Assembly: GCA_900660155.1 (NCBI GenBank)
Contig: CABFPE010000115.1
Span: 347,388 to 411,387, forward strand
Length of the DNA: 64,000 bases
Reading direction: 5' to 3'
From: Hofstenia miamia
Lineage: Eukaryota; Xenacoelomorpha; Acoela; Hofsteniidae
The position numbers and the translations under genes were made by a program. Positions within the stretch are counted from its first letter, which is position 1. Each line of letters begins with the position of its first letter. Below the pieces are notes generated by a model. The model was not told where the DNA came from, did not search any database, and saw only the letters and a program-made list of their open reading frames with translations. Below are positions 26,801-38,930 of the stretch, piece by piece.

Positions 26801-27867
26801 TTCTTCTGCGGTCATTAGAGAGGATACTAAGTTAACAGTCGATGATTTCTCTTGAATTATTTATATACGAGGGAGAGTCAAAAAGTAATGATAATTTTAT
26901 AAAAGAGTGACAATAATTTCAGAATCTTGTATTCTGACAAAAAGTTTCTACACCATGATTTTCGTTAAATCATTAACAAAAAGTAAGAATCTTTTGAACA
27001 GCGATGATGATGTCTTCTGATCTGGACGTTCTGGGTCTGCCACTCCTTTGTTCATCTTCCACCGAATCTCTGCCCTGTTTGAATTCACGAATCCATCGGT
27101 AGACAGTGGGATCTGGAGGAGCACTATCCTCGTAGACAGAGCTCAATGCATTAATGATGTCAGCCGGCTTCCAACCAAGTTTCGTTAGAAACTTGACATT
27201 GCTGCGAATTTCAATTTTGGTGCTCTCCATTGATTGAACCTTATATAGCGTAAAACGCTAGACTTTGAATTGGTTTTAAGAGGCTGACAGCAGTGTAAGC
27301 AAATTCAAACTCAGTTCAAATCACGGGTATGAATAGCTATTTCAAATAAGACAAAACTTGTTTTCCTTCTACTTAAATTTTTCAAATGGCATAGATATTA
27401 TCATTACTTTTTGACTCACCCTCGTACATTTATTTGCTTAGGTCAGTGAAGTAGTATTTGTATTTTATTCTTATAATACTATAAATGGTGTAATATTCTT
27501 TTGAATTCAGGTGCATATTTTGAACAACATAAAGCACAATGGACGTATTATGTTAGTAAGGTATTCAATGCTTAACCTCATTATGCAATATTTAGGAGTT
27601 GCTCTGTGGACTGCTATTTTCCCTGCAGATGTTGTCAAAAGTCGCTCTCAACTGCAATCTGGGAAATCTATGAGGTTCTCAACGACGTTGCTCCAAATAT
27701 ACCGCACTGAGGGTATATTAGCGCTCTACAATGGCCTACTCCCCACAGTTATCCGCACAATTCCTGCTTGTTCAGCTCTCATCATATGTTATGAAACATC
27801 ACGCAAGTGGATGTATTACGGCTACTTTGGAAGTGCTACATATTTAAACAAAAAGCCTACACAATAG
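20459..27867 (+). CDS. SLC25A15: mitochondrial ornithine carrier (SLC25A15/ORC1 family)
   Basis: Coding exons are 20459-20816, 22102-22425 and 27596-27867 (stop), all with GT-AG borders and phase 1 at both joins, giving about 318 residues; the human protein is 301. The family exchanges cytosolic ornithine for citrulline across the inner mitochondrial membrane, serving the urea cycle and arginine metabolism. It shows three carrier repeats, each with the P-x-[DE]-x-x-[KR] signature: QPLDTVKVKLQ, CPTELIKCRLQ and FPADVVKSRSQ. Other family blocks are GLYAGSVPALAANIAENS, REVPGYFFFFSAYE and GLLPTVIRTIPA. The reading PADVVKSR resembles arthropod members more than vertebrate PVDCIKSR. The first ATG is the likely start; ATG at 20474 is an alternative. 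Introns of 1285 and 5170 nt carry transposons. A closely related basic amino-acid carrier is the main alternative. Confidence 0.93.
20934..21745. mobile_element. pogo/Tc1-like MITE in carrier intron 1
   Basis: The ends CAGTAGATTTCGAATATAAG and, in inverse, CTTATATCCGAAATCTACTG are near-identical inverted repeats of about 25 bp. They sit between TA dinucleotides (20932-20933 and 21746-21747), the target duplication of Tc1/mariner/pogo elements. The body is 812 bp and does not encode a recognisable transposase, so it is non-autonomous. It is the main content of the 1285-nt intron. Confidence 0.85.
22102..22425 (+). CDS. SLC25A15: ornithine carrier, exon 2
   Basis: Encodes SCAAVFASMG through SAGG, with the second carrier signature CPTELIKCRLQ and the REVPGYFFFF block. 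The acceptor is TTAG|GA and the donor GAG|GTATGC. Confidence 0.93.
23100..25160 (+). mobile_element. Rex1-like LINE, decayed, in carrier intron 2
   Basis: Reading frames give LQFAYKKERNTSDILLCTID, LTFIDYSSAFNTV (motif A), GVPQGGPRSGPLFTTYTD (motif B) and MKYSDYTRVLG in place of the usual YADDT (motif C). The combination 'QFAY...DDIL', 'DFSSAFNT' and 'LYTN/TYTD' points to the Rex1 branch of CR1-related LINEs. Several frame breaks and stops separate the blocks, so it is inactive. No endonuclease block is recognised near the 5' end. The 3' end carries TAATAATAA and abuts a (GATA)(CATA)n microsatellite. Same orientation as the host gene. Confidence 0.8.
25164..25229. repeat. (GATA)n/(CATA)n microsatellite
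   Basis: A short GATA run passes into about fourteen CATA units directly after the LINE tail. Confidence 0.95.
25230..26867. other. intronic DNA of the carrier gene, no feature seen
   Basis: Between the LINE and the mariner element nothing recognisable was found. Confidence 0.5.
26868..27424 (-). mobile_element. mariner deletion derivative in carrier intron 2
   Basis: Terminal inverted repeats begin CGAGGG(A/T)GAGTCAAAAAG and are bounded by TA at 26866-26867 and 27425-27426. The minus-strand frame 27230-26973 (85 residues) is the N-terminal paired-like DNA-binding part of a mariner transposase. It contains FLTKLGWKPADI, PTVYRWIREFKQGRDSVED and RSGRPRTS, the linker before the second helix-turn-helix. 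The frame stops soon after; the catalytic DD(34)D domain is absent. At 557 bp, against about 1.3 kb for full mariners, this is an internally deleted copy that could move only with outside help. Confidence 0.9.
27596..27867 (+). CDS. SLC25A15: ornithine carrier, exon 3 and stop
   Basis: Encodes VALWTAIFPADVVKSRSQ through YLNKKPTQ and a TAG stop. The acceptor is TTTAG|GAG. AATAAA occurs at 27897-27902, about 30 nt beyond the stop, and may be the polyadenylation signal. Confidence 0.92.
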
Positions 27868-27902
27868 GAAATATCACTCAACTATTGCAACTTAATAATA
27901 AA

Positions 27903-29593
27903 TACGTAATGGTGGCAAGGAAATTTCTTAGGAATTATAAGTTTTAATTATGAGTGCATGTTAACAAAACATGACTCTCTAAAGCGATACTCTTCATTTT
28001 CTGTAGTAATCCTTGTCCTGTATCAGCACCTACTTTGGAGTTAAGGCATTGCTTTTCATTCATTCAATATAAGATTAGCTTCCACCTGATTCTTTAGACA
28101 TTGGAACTATGAGCAATTATTGCCTGGAATTTTATGAGAAAAAATAACGTAATTTCTGTAAATGAGAGGTGTAAGAGTGTTATGACTTTTTGAAGTTTTT
28201 TCACCTATTAACGAATCTTTTTATCATGTTTTAGTAAAACAGGGTTTCTTATTGAGGCACAACTGCCAATAGAAATTTATTTTCGGAATATCAAATATTC
28301 TTATTCTTAGACTATATTTTTTTCATTGATTTTCACTATTGTTGGTGGTGAATTTAACTACTTAGTATTTTGTAAAATGGTTTTTTATAGAAATATAGCT
28401 TAATTGTTTTCAACTTACATTTAGGGGATAGTCTAGTTGAGCAGATTTCCAGGTAATGGCAGTGAAATGAAAATCGAACCCAATTTATGAAATGATAATT
28501 TATGGAAATCATAACTACGAACATATCCGCAACGCACCCTAAGTTTATGTAAATTAAAATACATTTTTTTAAAACAATAACCAAATTATTTAAATTAATA
28601 AAATTTGTCTGAATCTAACTAATCGTGAACGCTTCTTCAATGATAAGAAGTGATTTGACGAAGGTGTCACTTCGAAAGACTTACGAAGTGTGGTGTCAGT
28701 TGTGACATTTCCACCTCATGGTTGTAAACAATAATGATGTTTATAAATGCGTGAAAATCAATGATCGGAATGTCGTTGTGATTAAAGAAGCTCTAACGTA
28801 CATGTATACGCGCCTCACTATAGAAATTATATCTAATCCAACCAATTTTGACTAACCCTGACCAATATAATGCCGCAATTATATAAATTCTATTTATCCT
28901 AAGAGCTTTCCAACAATCATACGAAGTGTTTTAATCGAGTTATATCGATTCACATTATAGTCATTCACATTATAGTCATTCAACAAGCCTCTAGTGCTAA
29001 TAGTTATGAAAATATTAAAAAATTAAGGGAAAATATAGAATTATTTTTAACATAGATGTAGAAATGCAATAAAAATTGAAAATCGTATTTCCATGTGCAA
29101 ACCTGAATGAGTTCAAATTTAGAATGAAAAGAAATCTTTATGAATTTTCTATGAAAAGAAATCTTCAATAAATTTCAATGTCAGAGAAACTAAGAGTTCC
29201 AATAAACCGTAAAAAATATCATTTCAAGTTTGAATAAGATATTGAGCAATTGAGAAACGCCTTATCAAAATCCTTTGCTTAATTAACAATCATATGCATT
29301 ACTCAGAAATTCTAAAGGCTACTCCTCTGATAGAGAATGGACGAATAAACGCGCTGTTTAGAGATTTTTTAATCTTGATGACTTTATTAATAACCTAAGA
29401 TTATCAGATGCATTAAAACTCTAATATGAAGATATTGTTTGTGGCATAAAGTCGAAATTCATTAAATGCTTGAAAAATCAAAGTGAAAATGTACAATTGA
29501 GTAATTCTATTACTCCTACAATCAAAGAATTTCAACATTCGAAGATATTTAAGCCAAAATTAGTCATTTCGAGTAATATTTTAAAAAACGGTG
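27903..29593. other. intergenic DNA, possible decayed LINE 5' portion
   Basis: Mostly featureless. A 15-bp unit ATTCACATTATAGTC is tandemly doubled near 28955-28985. From about 29000 the composition becomes like the adjacent LINEs, but no motif can be named. Confidence 0.4.
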
Positions 29594-30475
29594 ATAATTT
29601 GCTAAAACTAAATATTGAAAAAACTATATGGTAATTAAGAATAGAAAAAATGAATCAACATTAGAAAGTATTAAGATATGTAACAACATCATTCAGGAAT
29701 CACCAAAAATGAAATATTTGGGAGTAGTAATTGATAAATAAATTGAATTTTGAAGACGAGGGAAACAACATCATAAAGAAAATGGCGTATGGTATATGAT
29801 CAATTCAAAAAATTGGAAAGTTTATACCAATAGAATGGAAGGTAATACTCTTTCGATCACCTGTTTTATTCCATTTTTTGTATTCATGTTGTTTATTAAC
29901 GAACTTAAATATAAGGCAAAATCGAAATTAGAGAAAGTATTTAAATGGGGAATAAACATAATTAGCAATAAAAATAAAAAAGAAATAATGTGCAAATATC
30001 ATCTAAGATCATTAGAAGCTCTTCAAAATATTAGATGTTTATCGATATTTTGGAAAAGAAAATCGAACGTTTCTAATCATTTAAATCAAAGAACAATTAC
30101 ATTTGGTAAAACTAAGTACAATAGAAAAGTAATGAAGAACGGATTCCTAAATTATTAAATATCACTATGGAACAAATTGGATTACAGTACAAGAAGTGAA
30201 AAAATTATACAATATTTAAGAAGTTGAAAAACATGATTACACAACAAAATATCAATTATCTGACTAATTATAGAATAAGATGTGCAACTCAAGAACAATA
30301 AGTAAAAATATTTATTAAGTTATATGTAATTTATAAACTTAACTAAGAAACAAACATTTACTGACATAACTAAGCTCATATGAAGAAAGTTGCATTATTT
30401 ATGTTCTTAATAAGTTTGTAAACTTAATATATGTATGTGTGCATGAGAACTTAAATATATGTTATTATTAATGTA
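29594..30475 (+). mobile_element. LINE family A, 5'-truncated copy
   Basis: It begins abruptly at AATTTGCTAAAACTAAATAT and matches the end of the large copy at 35205-35950 almost base for base. It includes the block LKYKAKSKLEKVFKWGINII and the final NYRIRCATQEQ. It holds about 130 bp near 30000-30130 that the larger copy lacks, so it keeps a fuller C-terminal region there. The catalytic RT core is absent. Confidence 0.85.
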
Positions 30476-30479
30476 AACG

Positions 30480-32680
30480 AAAAAGAATGCAATAAAATTG
30501 TTCAAAATGTAGAGAAGTCAATTAAAAATTTTGGAACGAAAGGGCCAAGTGGAGCAATTGAAATTAAATGACAAAAATGATATCTTACTTTGTAAAACTA
30601 ATGAAGATGCAAATATTACAGAAAGAGCACTTGGTAAATTGAGGAACGTAAGTATAAAAAAATCGTTCAAACCTGCAAAAGTCAAGATTACTAATTACTA
30701 GTATAGATAGTGAAGAGATTCCAACCCTAACAATGCATCAAGTATACCATGTATTGAAAAGTGTCAAAAAAAACATCAACAGGATACGACGGAATACCAT
30801 ATTAGTTTATTAAAAAAATTTCGCATATAATTACACTAATAGTTCATTATACATGTATATTTGCGGAATCGCTAAGAACTGCTAAATTCCCGAAAATTTG
30901 GAAAACTGGTTATAATAATACCAATTCCAAAATTACTACCGGCAAAACTACATAATTTATGACCAATTAGCATCACTTCAATATTATCAAGAACTTTTGA
31001 AAAACGTGTATTTAATTTTCACATCAAAGATATCTACAATAATCATTTAAATATAAATCGGCATGGATTCCGAACAAATGGAACAACAACAAATGCTGTT
31101 ATTGAACTGCAAAATAGAATTCTGTCATACAAAAATGAAAATTATGATTATGTAAGATTAATCAGCCTTGATATCAAGAAAGTTTTTGACAATGTAAATC
31201 ACTACATTTTATTTAAAAAATTAAACAATATAACACATTTAACCCTATGATTACCAAAGGGACGTCAATTTGACCACTCCATGATATATTGTGCAGTATT
31301 TCTGTAGAGCAAACATTATATGAACTCATCTTCCTTGACTTAAGTTGTATATATAGCAACTCTGAAACAAGCTTCATCGATCGAACAAACCCATCTGACA
31401 AGCAATTATCTTGCCTGTTCCTGATTGGCTACTCCAAACTTGTGAATTTCGTCAATTCTATTATTTAGTTATTATCTTTCTGTCTCACGCAATTGAATCT
31501 CATTTACTGCTGAACACGCATCGTGCACTATATGCTACTGTTTAGTCTGTCATTCTATTGATTACTCAGTCATTATTCATTCCAGTACTGATGGCAACTG
31601 CTCGACCAAAACGTTACACTGCAGAAGAAGTAACAAGCATCAATTACAATGACGATTATCAGTCTGATAATGATGGAGTTTCAAGTGATGATGCTGATGC
31701 TGAAATGGACATCATTCACATAGCAGATGTGCGTGTTTCCGGAGATGCTCAGGAGGTTGACTCCACCAGCAGCAGTAAAGAGGATGAATCAAAGCCAATA
31801 CCTCGGCGTGTTCAGGGCCTGATACTAGTTGCGCCTCCAGTTCTCGGTAGTGGTGGCGACGGTCGAGGACTCGGTAAATTTGTTGCTAAAATCTATATAA
31901 TTACTTGCCATGCATATTTTACTTTGAATATAAACTACAATAAAATTTTTAATGTTGTGGTCAAATTGACCTCCTGTTGGTAATTCTAGGGTAACGAATT
32001 ACCTTGGTAATCCTAGGGTTAAGTCCGTACATCATTAATTGGCTTGATAGTTTTATTGAGAATAGACAACAAATGGTTAAATATAATAACACTTTCGGAT
32101 ATGAAAAAGATCAACAAAGGTATTCCTCAAGACTCCGTTTGTGGCCCATTTCTGTTCAATGTATGTATTGATTCTTGAAATTGTGACTCTTTAAATATTA
32201 CAAATGGTTCTATTATTAAGTATGCTGATGATACACTGATTTGTTTTCCAACCTATTTAATTACTGATATGATTAAATCTTGGTATGAAGAAAACAAATT
32301 TGAAATTAATTATAGAAAGAGTCGCTGGAAAATATTATAATATTGAAGAGAAAATTTGTTGATAATATATCTAAAATTTATTGCTATTCCTCAGTAACAA
32401 CAATGAAATATCTTGGATTTACCGTATATAGCTTTCATTTAAAAAACATATTGCTCAAGTTTATAAAAGATCAATGAGAAATTTCTATATAATATTAAAA
32501 GTAAAAGATTTAAATCAAGTTGAAACTGAAATTATATTTAATTCCCTAGTTAATTCTATTATAATTTACGACATACAAGTATATGCAGGTGAATCAGAAA
32601 AATCTTTATCTAAGTTTAACAACATATACAAGAAAGCGTTTAAATATAAACTTATATTACTAAAAAATTAAATATTTTCA
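30480..32680 (+). mobile_element. LINE family C, split by a piggyBac insertion
   Basis: Left of the insertion are FPKIWKTG, FEKRVFNFHIKDI, HGFRTNGTTTNAVIEL and LISLDIKKVFDNVNHYIL (motif A). Right of it are SPYIINWLDSFIENRQQM, NKGIPQDSVCGPFLFNV (motif B) and IIKYADDTLICF (motif C), then a thumb domain ending near 32670. The catalytic YADD is preserved. Frame breaks occur on both sides, and no endonuclease was recognised upstream. It belongs to the CR1/Jockey group, distinct from family A. The insertion falls between LNNITHL and SPYIINW. Confidence 0.8.
31243..32018 (+). mobile_element. piggyBac derivative inside LINE C
   Basis: The element is bounded by TTAA on each side (31239-31242, 32019-32022), the invariant piggyBac target. 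Its ends are CCCTATGATTACCAA and, in inverse, CCCTAGGATTACCAA. Subterminal GTCAATTTGACC repeats are inverted and asymmetrically spaced, as in this family. A frame from ATG 31591 encodes MATARPKRYTAEEV and then a long acidic stretch, consistent with a piggyBac transposase N-terminus. The frame ends after about 130 residues with unrelated sequence and no catalytic aspartates. At 776 bp it is internally deleted and non-autonomous. Confidence 0.88.
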
Positions 32681-35600
32681 TCATTAAAGCAAAAGACAAA
32701 GCATTACATCAACACATTGAATACTCTCAAAAACATCCATTACTTTGATCATTATTATGTAAGAAAATGTAGCAACTGTGGTGAATTTGGTCATTCTACA
32801 AAGGTATATTTAATGAAAACATCTAACTGTATGTACTGCATGGATAATGACTACTATAAGAATTGTCCAGTTAAAAATGTTAAGGAAATGCATAAATGCA
32901 TCAACTGCAAAAATTCAAATAAGTTTAAGAAATCAACTAATAACCATAACGCATTTAGTAAAGAGTGTCCTATATATATAAATGAAATGCCGTTGACTAA
33001 TTTAAAGACCAATCATGAATTGTAATAAAATTGCATACGAAAATATTATACCCTGCAACAAAGTAAATGAAAAAATTGTAATTAAACAAAATAAATTAAA
33101 ATTAGTAAATACCAATTTCCACAGTATTATGAATAAAGTTGATAAATTTTACAATCTAAATTAGAATTTTGATGACAGTACAATCATTGGCGTGACGGAA
33201 ACTTGGTTAAAATCTAATGACTACTTAAAAAGTTTAAATGACAAATTTTTTATCTTTCGAAGGGTAGAAGACAAGCTTTAACACATAAAACTAGAGGTGG
33301 TGGTGTTTTGCTTAATATACCACGCAAATTCAATCAAATAATCAGAGATGATATTTCTGAAAATTATTCTGAATTTGATAGCTTATGGGTTCAATTTAAT
33401 GTATGTGGAGTCTGTTATTTGATCAATTTAAGTTATTGGAGTAAGAAACAATCATTTCAAGCTTTTGAAGAAAACTTATACAAAAAAATTTGCATTGCAA
33501 ATCAAACAACAAACTTAGTTATTATTGTGGGTGATTATAACCAAAATTATTTGTGAAATTGAAAAAAGGAAAATTAACGATTTAATTGATGTCTTTAGTA
33601 TGGAAGTTCTGAATAAAAATATACCAACGCATATCAACTTTGCTAAGTCTTCTTTGAATGATTATATGATTACTAACATCTCAAGCATTAGGGCATATGA
33701 AGTTTTTGTTACAGATTTTTTCATATCAGGCCATTTACTGACATGTGCAATATTTGATAATATAAAGACTCAACCAGATTCACGGATATATTGCACTAAA
33801 ACATTTTAATTAAAGAAATACTTTAACAACAAAAATTTTTTGAAGGAATTGATCAACTTAAATTGGAATGATTATTACTTTGGTACAACAGTGGATCAAA
33901 AAATGTTTATAATTGATATTTTAACAAGTATTTATCATAAGCTTTGTCCTGTTATAAAGATTCAAAACACAACGTAAAGAATAGTAACAAAACGTGGAAG
34001 ATATGGATATATAAAGAAACGAAGGAATGCATTAGGAAAAAGCATAAGGCATATGCAATTGTTTGTCAAAACAAATCGAAAGCCAATTATGATCATTATA
34101 AAACATTAAGAAATAAAGCCTCAACAAAATGTAATTTTGATCTACAAGCTTTTTTACAAAAATCTTTTAATGAAAAAAATCTGTTAAACAAAAGTGGTCA
34201 TTTATTTCAAATTTTTTAAGTTTTAAAGAAGAAAATGAAATTCTTTATATAGTAAATGATAATGGTGAATGCATTACAAATGACAAAGAAATTAGTAATA
34301 TTTTTAATGAAAGATTTGTGAAACTAGGAATGAATGACAACTTAAATATAAAGTTTAAACATTTTTATCATAAGCATCGCAATATTAGAAAACATGATAA
34401 TCCCTATAAACCAAGATTTATTACATTAGTAGAATTTTATAAAGAAATAAAGGAAATTAATTGGAACAAAGCGAAAGGTCATTGTAAATTTCCTCCTTGG
34501 TTGTTGAAAGGTGCCTTAAGTATTTTATTGAGACCTTTGTGTGACTTATTTAATCAATGCTTGGCAGAATCAACTTACCCTGATTACTTAATAATTGCTA
34601 AAGTTACACCAATATATAAGAAAGTAAGAAAAGATCTTGCAGAAAATTACCGACTAATTTCAGTGTTAACAGTCATTAATAAAATATTTGAAAAATTATT
34701 CAACCAAATTAACCTACAGTATATTTGGAACAAAATGAATTAATATCAAAACATCAGTTTGGTTATCAAAAAGATACCTCTACAAGTGATGTCTTACTTT
34801 ATGCTGTTGAAGACTGGAGATCAAAATTTGATAGGAATAAAAAAATATATATAGCATCATTAGATATTTCAAAGGCATTTAATTCAATAAGCCATTCTAT
34901 TTTATTGGAAAAGTTAAAGCAGATTTATAATTTTAGTGATTCATTAATAAAATTATTAAATAGTTATTTAAGTAATAGATACCTGTATGTGAAACTCAGG
35001 GAGAAGAAATATCAAATTCATTAGAAATAAACCATGAAGTACAACAAGAATCAGTACTGAGTCCATTGCTATTTAAGTTATATTTAAATGATGTGGAATA
35101 GCACATTAATAGTAATCATGTACAATTTGCAGATGATACTCTCATTTTTTGTAATGATATTTTAAATTTACAAGAAAATGTCGAAAAATTGCAATCATTC
35201 TTTAATAATAATTTGCTAAAACTAAATATTGAAAAAACTATATTTATGGTAATTAAGAATAGAAGAAATGAATCAACATTAGAAAGTATTAAGATATGTA
35301 ACAACATCAGTCAGGAATCACCAAAAAATGAAATATTTGGGAGTAGTAATTTATAAGAAATTGAATTTTGAAGACGAGAGAAACAAAATCATAAAGAAAA
35401 TGACGTATGGTATAAGATCAATTCAAAAAATTGAAAAGTTTATACCAATATAATGGAGGGAAATACTCTTTCGATCACTTGTTCTATCCCATTTCTTGTA
35501 CTCATGTTGTTTAAACGAACTTAAATATAAGGCAAAATCGAAATTAGAGAAAGTATTTAAATGGGGAATAAACATAATTAGCAATAAAAATAAAAAAGAA

Positions 35601-35960
35601 ATAATGTGCAAATATGAAAAGAAGTGCGGATTGCTAAATTATTCAATATCACTATGGAACAAATTAGATTACTGTACAAGAAGTGAAAAAAATTCAATAT
35701 TTAAGAAGTTGAAAAACATGATTACACAACAAAATATCAATTATCTGACTAATTATAGAATAAGATGTGCAACTCAAGAACAATAAGTAAAAATATTTAT
35801 TAAGTTATATGTAATTTAAAAACGTAACCAAGAAATAAACATTTACTGTCATAACTAAGCTCATATGAAGAAAGTTGCATTATTTATGTTCTTCATAAGT
35901 TTGTAAACTTAATACATGTATATGTACTGAGAACTCAAATATATGTTGTTGCTAAAAAAA
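32681..35960 (+). mobile_element. LINE family A, near-full-length copy
   Basis: The order is ORF1-type zinc knuckles (CSNCGEFGHSTKVY, CMYCMDNDYYKNC, CINCKN...C) at 32765-32980, then an apurinic-type endonuclease (GVTETWLKS near 33190, GGGVLLNI near 33300, IIVGDYN near 33530), then reverse transcriptase: PRFITLVEFYKEIKEI, AKGHCKFPPWLLK, YRLISVLTVINKIFE, HQFGYQKDTSTSDVLL, IASLDISKAFNSIS (motif A), QQESVLSPLLFKLYLNDVE (motif B) and VQFADDTLIF (motif C). A thumb ends at 35786 with NYRIRCATQEQ. Several frame breaks exist, yet long frames persist, so it is fairly young. It is a CR1/Jockey-type LINE. The 5' end adjoins LINE C directly and is probably truncated within ORF1. Confidence 0.85.
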
Positions 35961-37960
35961 TTTCATTAATAGTTATTAATTTCTTTACAAATTATTCACT
36001 CTAAATTTACTTAATTTTATAATAACATTTTATTTCACTAAATCTTAATAATTCGCAGTAATAGTTTATGAATATAATCTTCTCTCATATTTAGACGTGA
36101 TTGAAATGATCCAATTAAAATGCTTCCAATGATTTTAATGTTTGGCATCAGTATTCTTTATTTCATAACAGGCAAACAAAAGCAAAAAATAAAATTGAAA
36201 TAAGGTCCATTTTGTTTAAATACTTACAAATTTAATACCTATGCATACATATTTAAAAAAAAATTAACGTCAAGATGTTCTTTTGGATTACACTTCTGTG
36301 AAGAGACAATGTAAGTGATTTTCATAAAAAGTTCATTAAAGCAGCATAATACAAAAATCTAAAAGCATTTTGTAAGAGCCGAGTATCTGAGAAAATGTAT
36401 GCATTTTGCACTTAAAATGTAAATAAAAGCTTAAAGCGAAGGAAGCCTCTACTGATAAGCCAGGGACCCTATTTCCAATTAGTTTAGCTTTTAAAAATAC
36501 AATTTTTTTACAAGAATATGGTGAAATATCACACATTTTATTTGCCTGGTTAGCTTGGACATTAGTCAAATAGGTATTCTGCTATTTTTATTAATAAATT
36601 AGATTTGAAGTTTTTCAATGTATGCTATGCCAAAAAAGTCGTCTCAACTCAATAAAGCCTTAGTAACCGAAAAGTATCTTCGAGTATTTTCAGTTATCTG
36701 ATGGTAAAAAGTCATAGAAAGTGTACAAAACATTTCAAATCATCAACATTTATTCAGTAATTCATTGAGCTACAAAGAGAGAATTAGTTTGATTAACTGT
36801 TTGTCACTTCAGTGCTTCAATTGAATATTCCTTTGAATAAAACAAAGCATACAATGATGAACCTACTTCAATTATGTGGAAAGCACAATACGTGCAAAAT
36901 CTACGAAAGTGAATGATATCATGGCAAATGCAAAGGCTACAACTGTAAAAATTCGAACACGAGCTAAATAATTCAGATCAATCCGGAATCAAATCCAACC
37001 CATATAAACTTGATGTGCATCGTGATAGGAAGCTGCAAAATATCAGCAATAAAATAACTTCCAGGCAATGAAAAAGATTGCCAATGAATTTTAAGTCAAT
37101 TATATTTTAACCTTAATCAGCCTAGCGCCCGTTTTAAAGGGCAAACAGTTTTTCCACATTTACAAAGAATATTCTCGAAGCCTATTTCGCAATTTGAAAA
37201 TCTTGGAGCATGGGTAGGTCTATTGGGGAACATGATTTAATGTAATGTTGAAAACTTCTATTAAAGCTTATTGCTGCAGCAGAGATTGTTGAATAGATTA
37301 AAAGTTTTCTTTGAAAATTTCAAATTTTGAAAAAGATTTAAATTCTCTGCATTGCCAATGATCATGTATTTATAAGGTTAAAATCCCATGGAAGCAACAA
37401 AGAACATTTTTATGTTCTTTTTCGTTTATTTCTGTAATACGGCTCTGTGAATTCACTTCTTATATTCCGAATATTCAAGTAATGCATTTGCAAATCTGAA
37501 GCCGAATTTAAATTCAAGATAAAAATTAGTATGTTTGATAAGTTCTATTATATATGTTAATATCTACATTTCAAAAATGACTTTGAAACATGAAAATTTT
37601 AGCTGTTTATTCCATAATAAAATAATTCAACTTAGAAATTTGCTTTATGTATTTCCCAAAAAATTATTAACCCTAAACATTCATATTATTTCAATAATTT
37701 CAGTACCAATCAAGATTTTCTAAATTCGGCACTGTTCTGTTCCAAAATTCGAATTGAATCCAATATAGGTTCGGATTCCGATGCTTGTAAGACCCTATGT
37801 TGAAATTTTTTAATGTTAATCTAAGTGCACATATTTGCCAGATAGAATGGGGTTAACTAATAAAAATTTAATAAATATTCGCAAAATTGAAGAATTTTTC
37901 ACGGACTGATATTATAAAAATGCTGATTTCGACTTTTTTTCACAAAAAGTATTTCGTAAT
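35961..37960. other. intergenic DNA, no feature seen
   Basis: AT-rich with short frames only; no terminal repeats or protein motifs recognised. Confidence 0.5.
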
Positions 37961-38930
37961 TTTTTTCAGATTGGGTGTATGCTAAAAAAGGAGTTCCACA
38001 GTGAACAATTTTGGGTCCCTTACTATTAAATATTTATATAAATGATTTTTCCGATTTAACAACATGTGACGTTATACAATATGCCGATGATACAATATTA
38101 TTTAATTCAAATAAACGTCCCGCAAATGCCTATTCAAACTCTCGAAAGAAATTGTACTTCTCTCACTAAATATTTTCTTCCTTAAGGCTAGTTGAATAAT
38201 CCTTTAAAAACTCAATTCTGCATTGTTAAATCTACTGATACCTTACAATATAAAACTAATTTTAACGGTATCCATATAAAGTAAGTTGAGTCCTTTAAAT
38301 ACATTGGAATTATTTTCGATTCACACTTAAATTTGGAAAAGCAACTAAATCATATTAGAAAAATTGCCATATCGATTAAAGCAATGAACTTAATCTCTCA
38401 AAAACTTCCAACTAATGCAAAAATTCAATTAATTCATATTCTAGTATTAAGTGATTTCAACTAATCGAATATACTCTACACAGATATAAACTGTAATTCC
38501 CTCAGAAAATTCCAGGTGCAACAAAATTGAGTTATCAAAGTTAAAAATCATAGCTTTAATAAGTATAATGAATACAGAAAAATCTCAAACTTGTTTCTAA
38601 ATCCACAACACTGTCTATATAAAGGTCCTAAAGACATTCTTCAAAATAATTAATAGTACTTTCCCATATAAGAAAACTGACTTTCTTTCCGAAAAAATAA
38701 TTAATAAACAAAAAAGAACACATTTAATTGATGCAATCAGGTATAGGAATCGAATAATGAAAAACAATAAACACTTTAAAAAACCTTAAGATTGATATTA
38801 AAATACTTTTGCACCTTTAATATAAAAAGACTGAAATGGCGAGGTTATAAATTTTTCAATCCTGATTATTAGAAACTAACATTGCCATAACCCAAGTCAA
38901 TTATCATTCTTATTTGTAAATATTTCTTGT
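37960..38930 (+). mobile_element. LINE family D, 5'-truncated copy
   Basis: Starting inside the RT, frames read KKGVPQ-x-TILGPLLLNIYI (motif B), CDVIQYADDTILFNSN (motif C), then FKYIGIIFDSHLNLEKQL and IAISIKAMNLISQKLPTN. The same blocks recur in the larger copy at 41890-45370, so these are one family. Stops and shifts are frequent; the element is inactive. No motif A or endonuclease is present. Confidence 0.8.
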
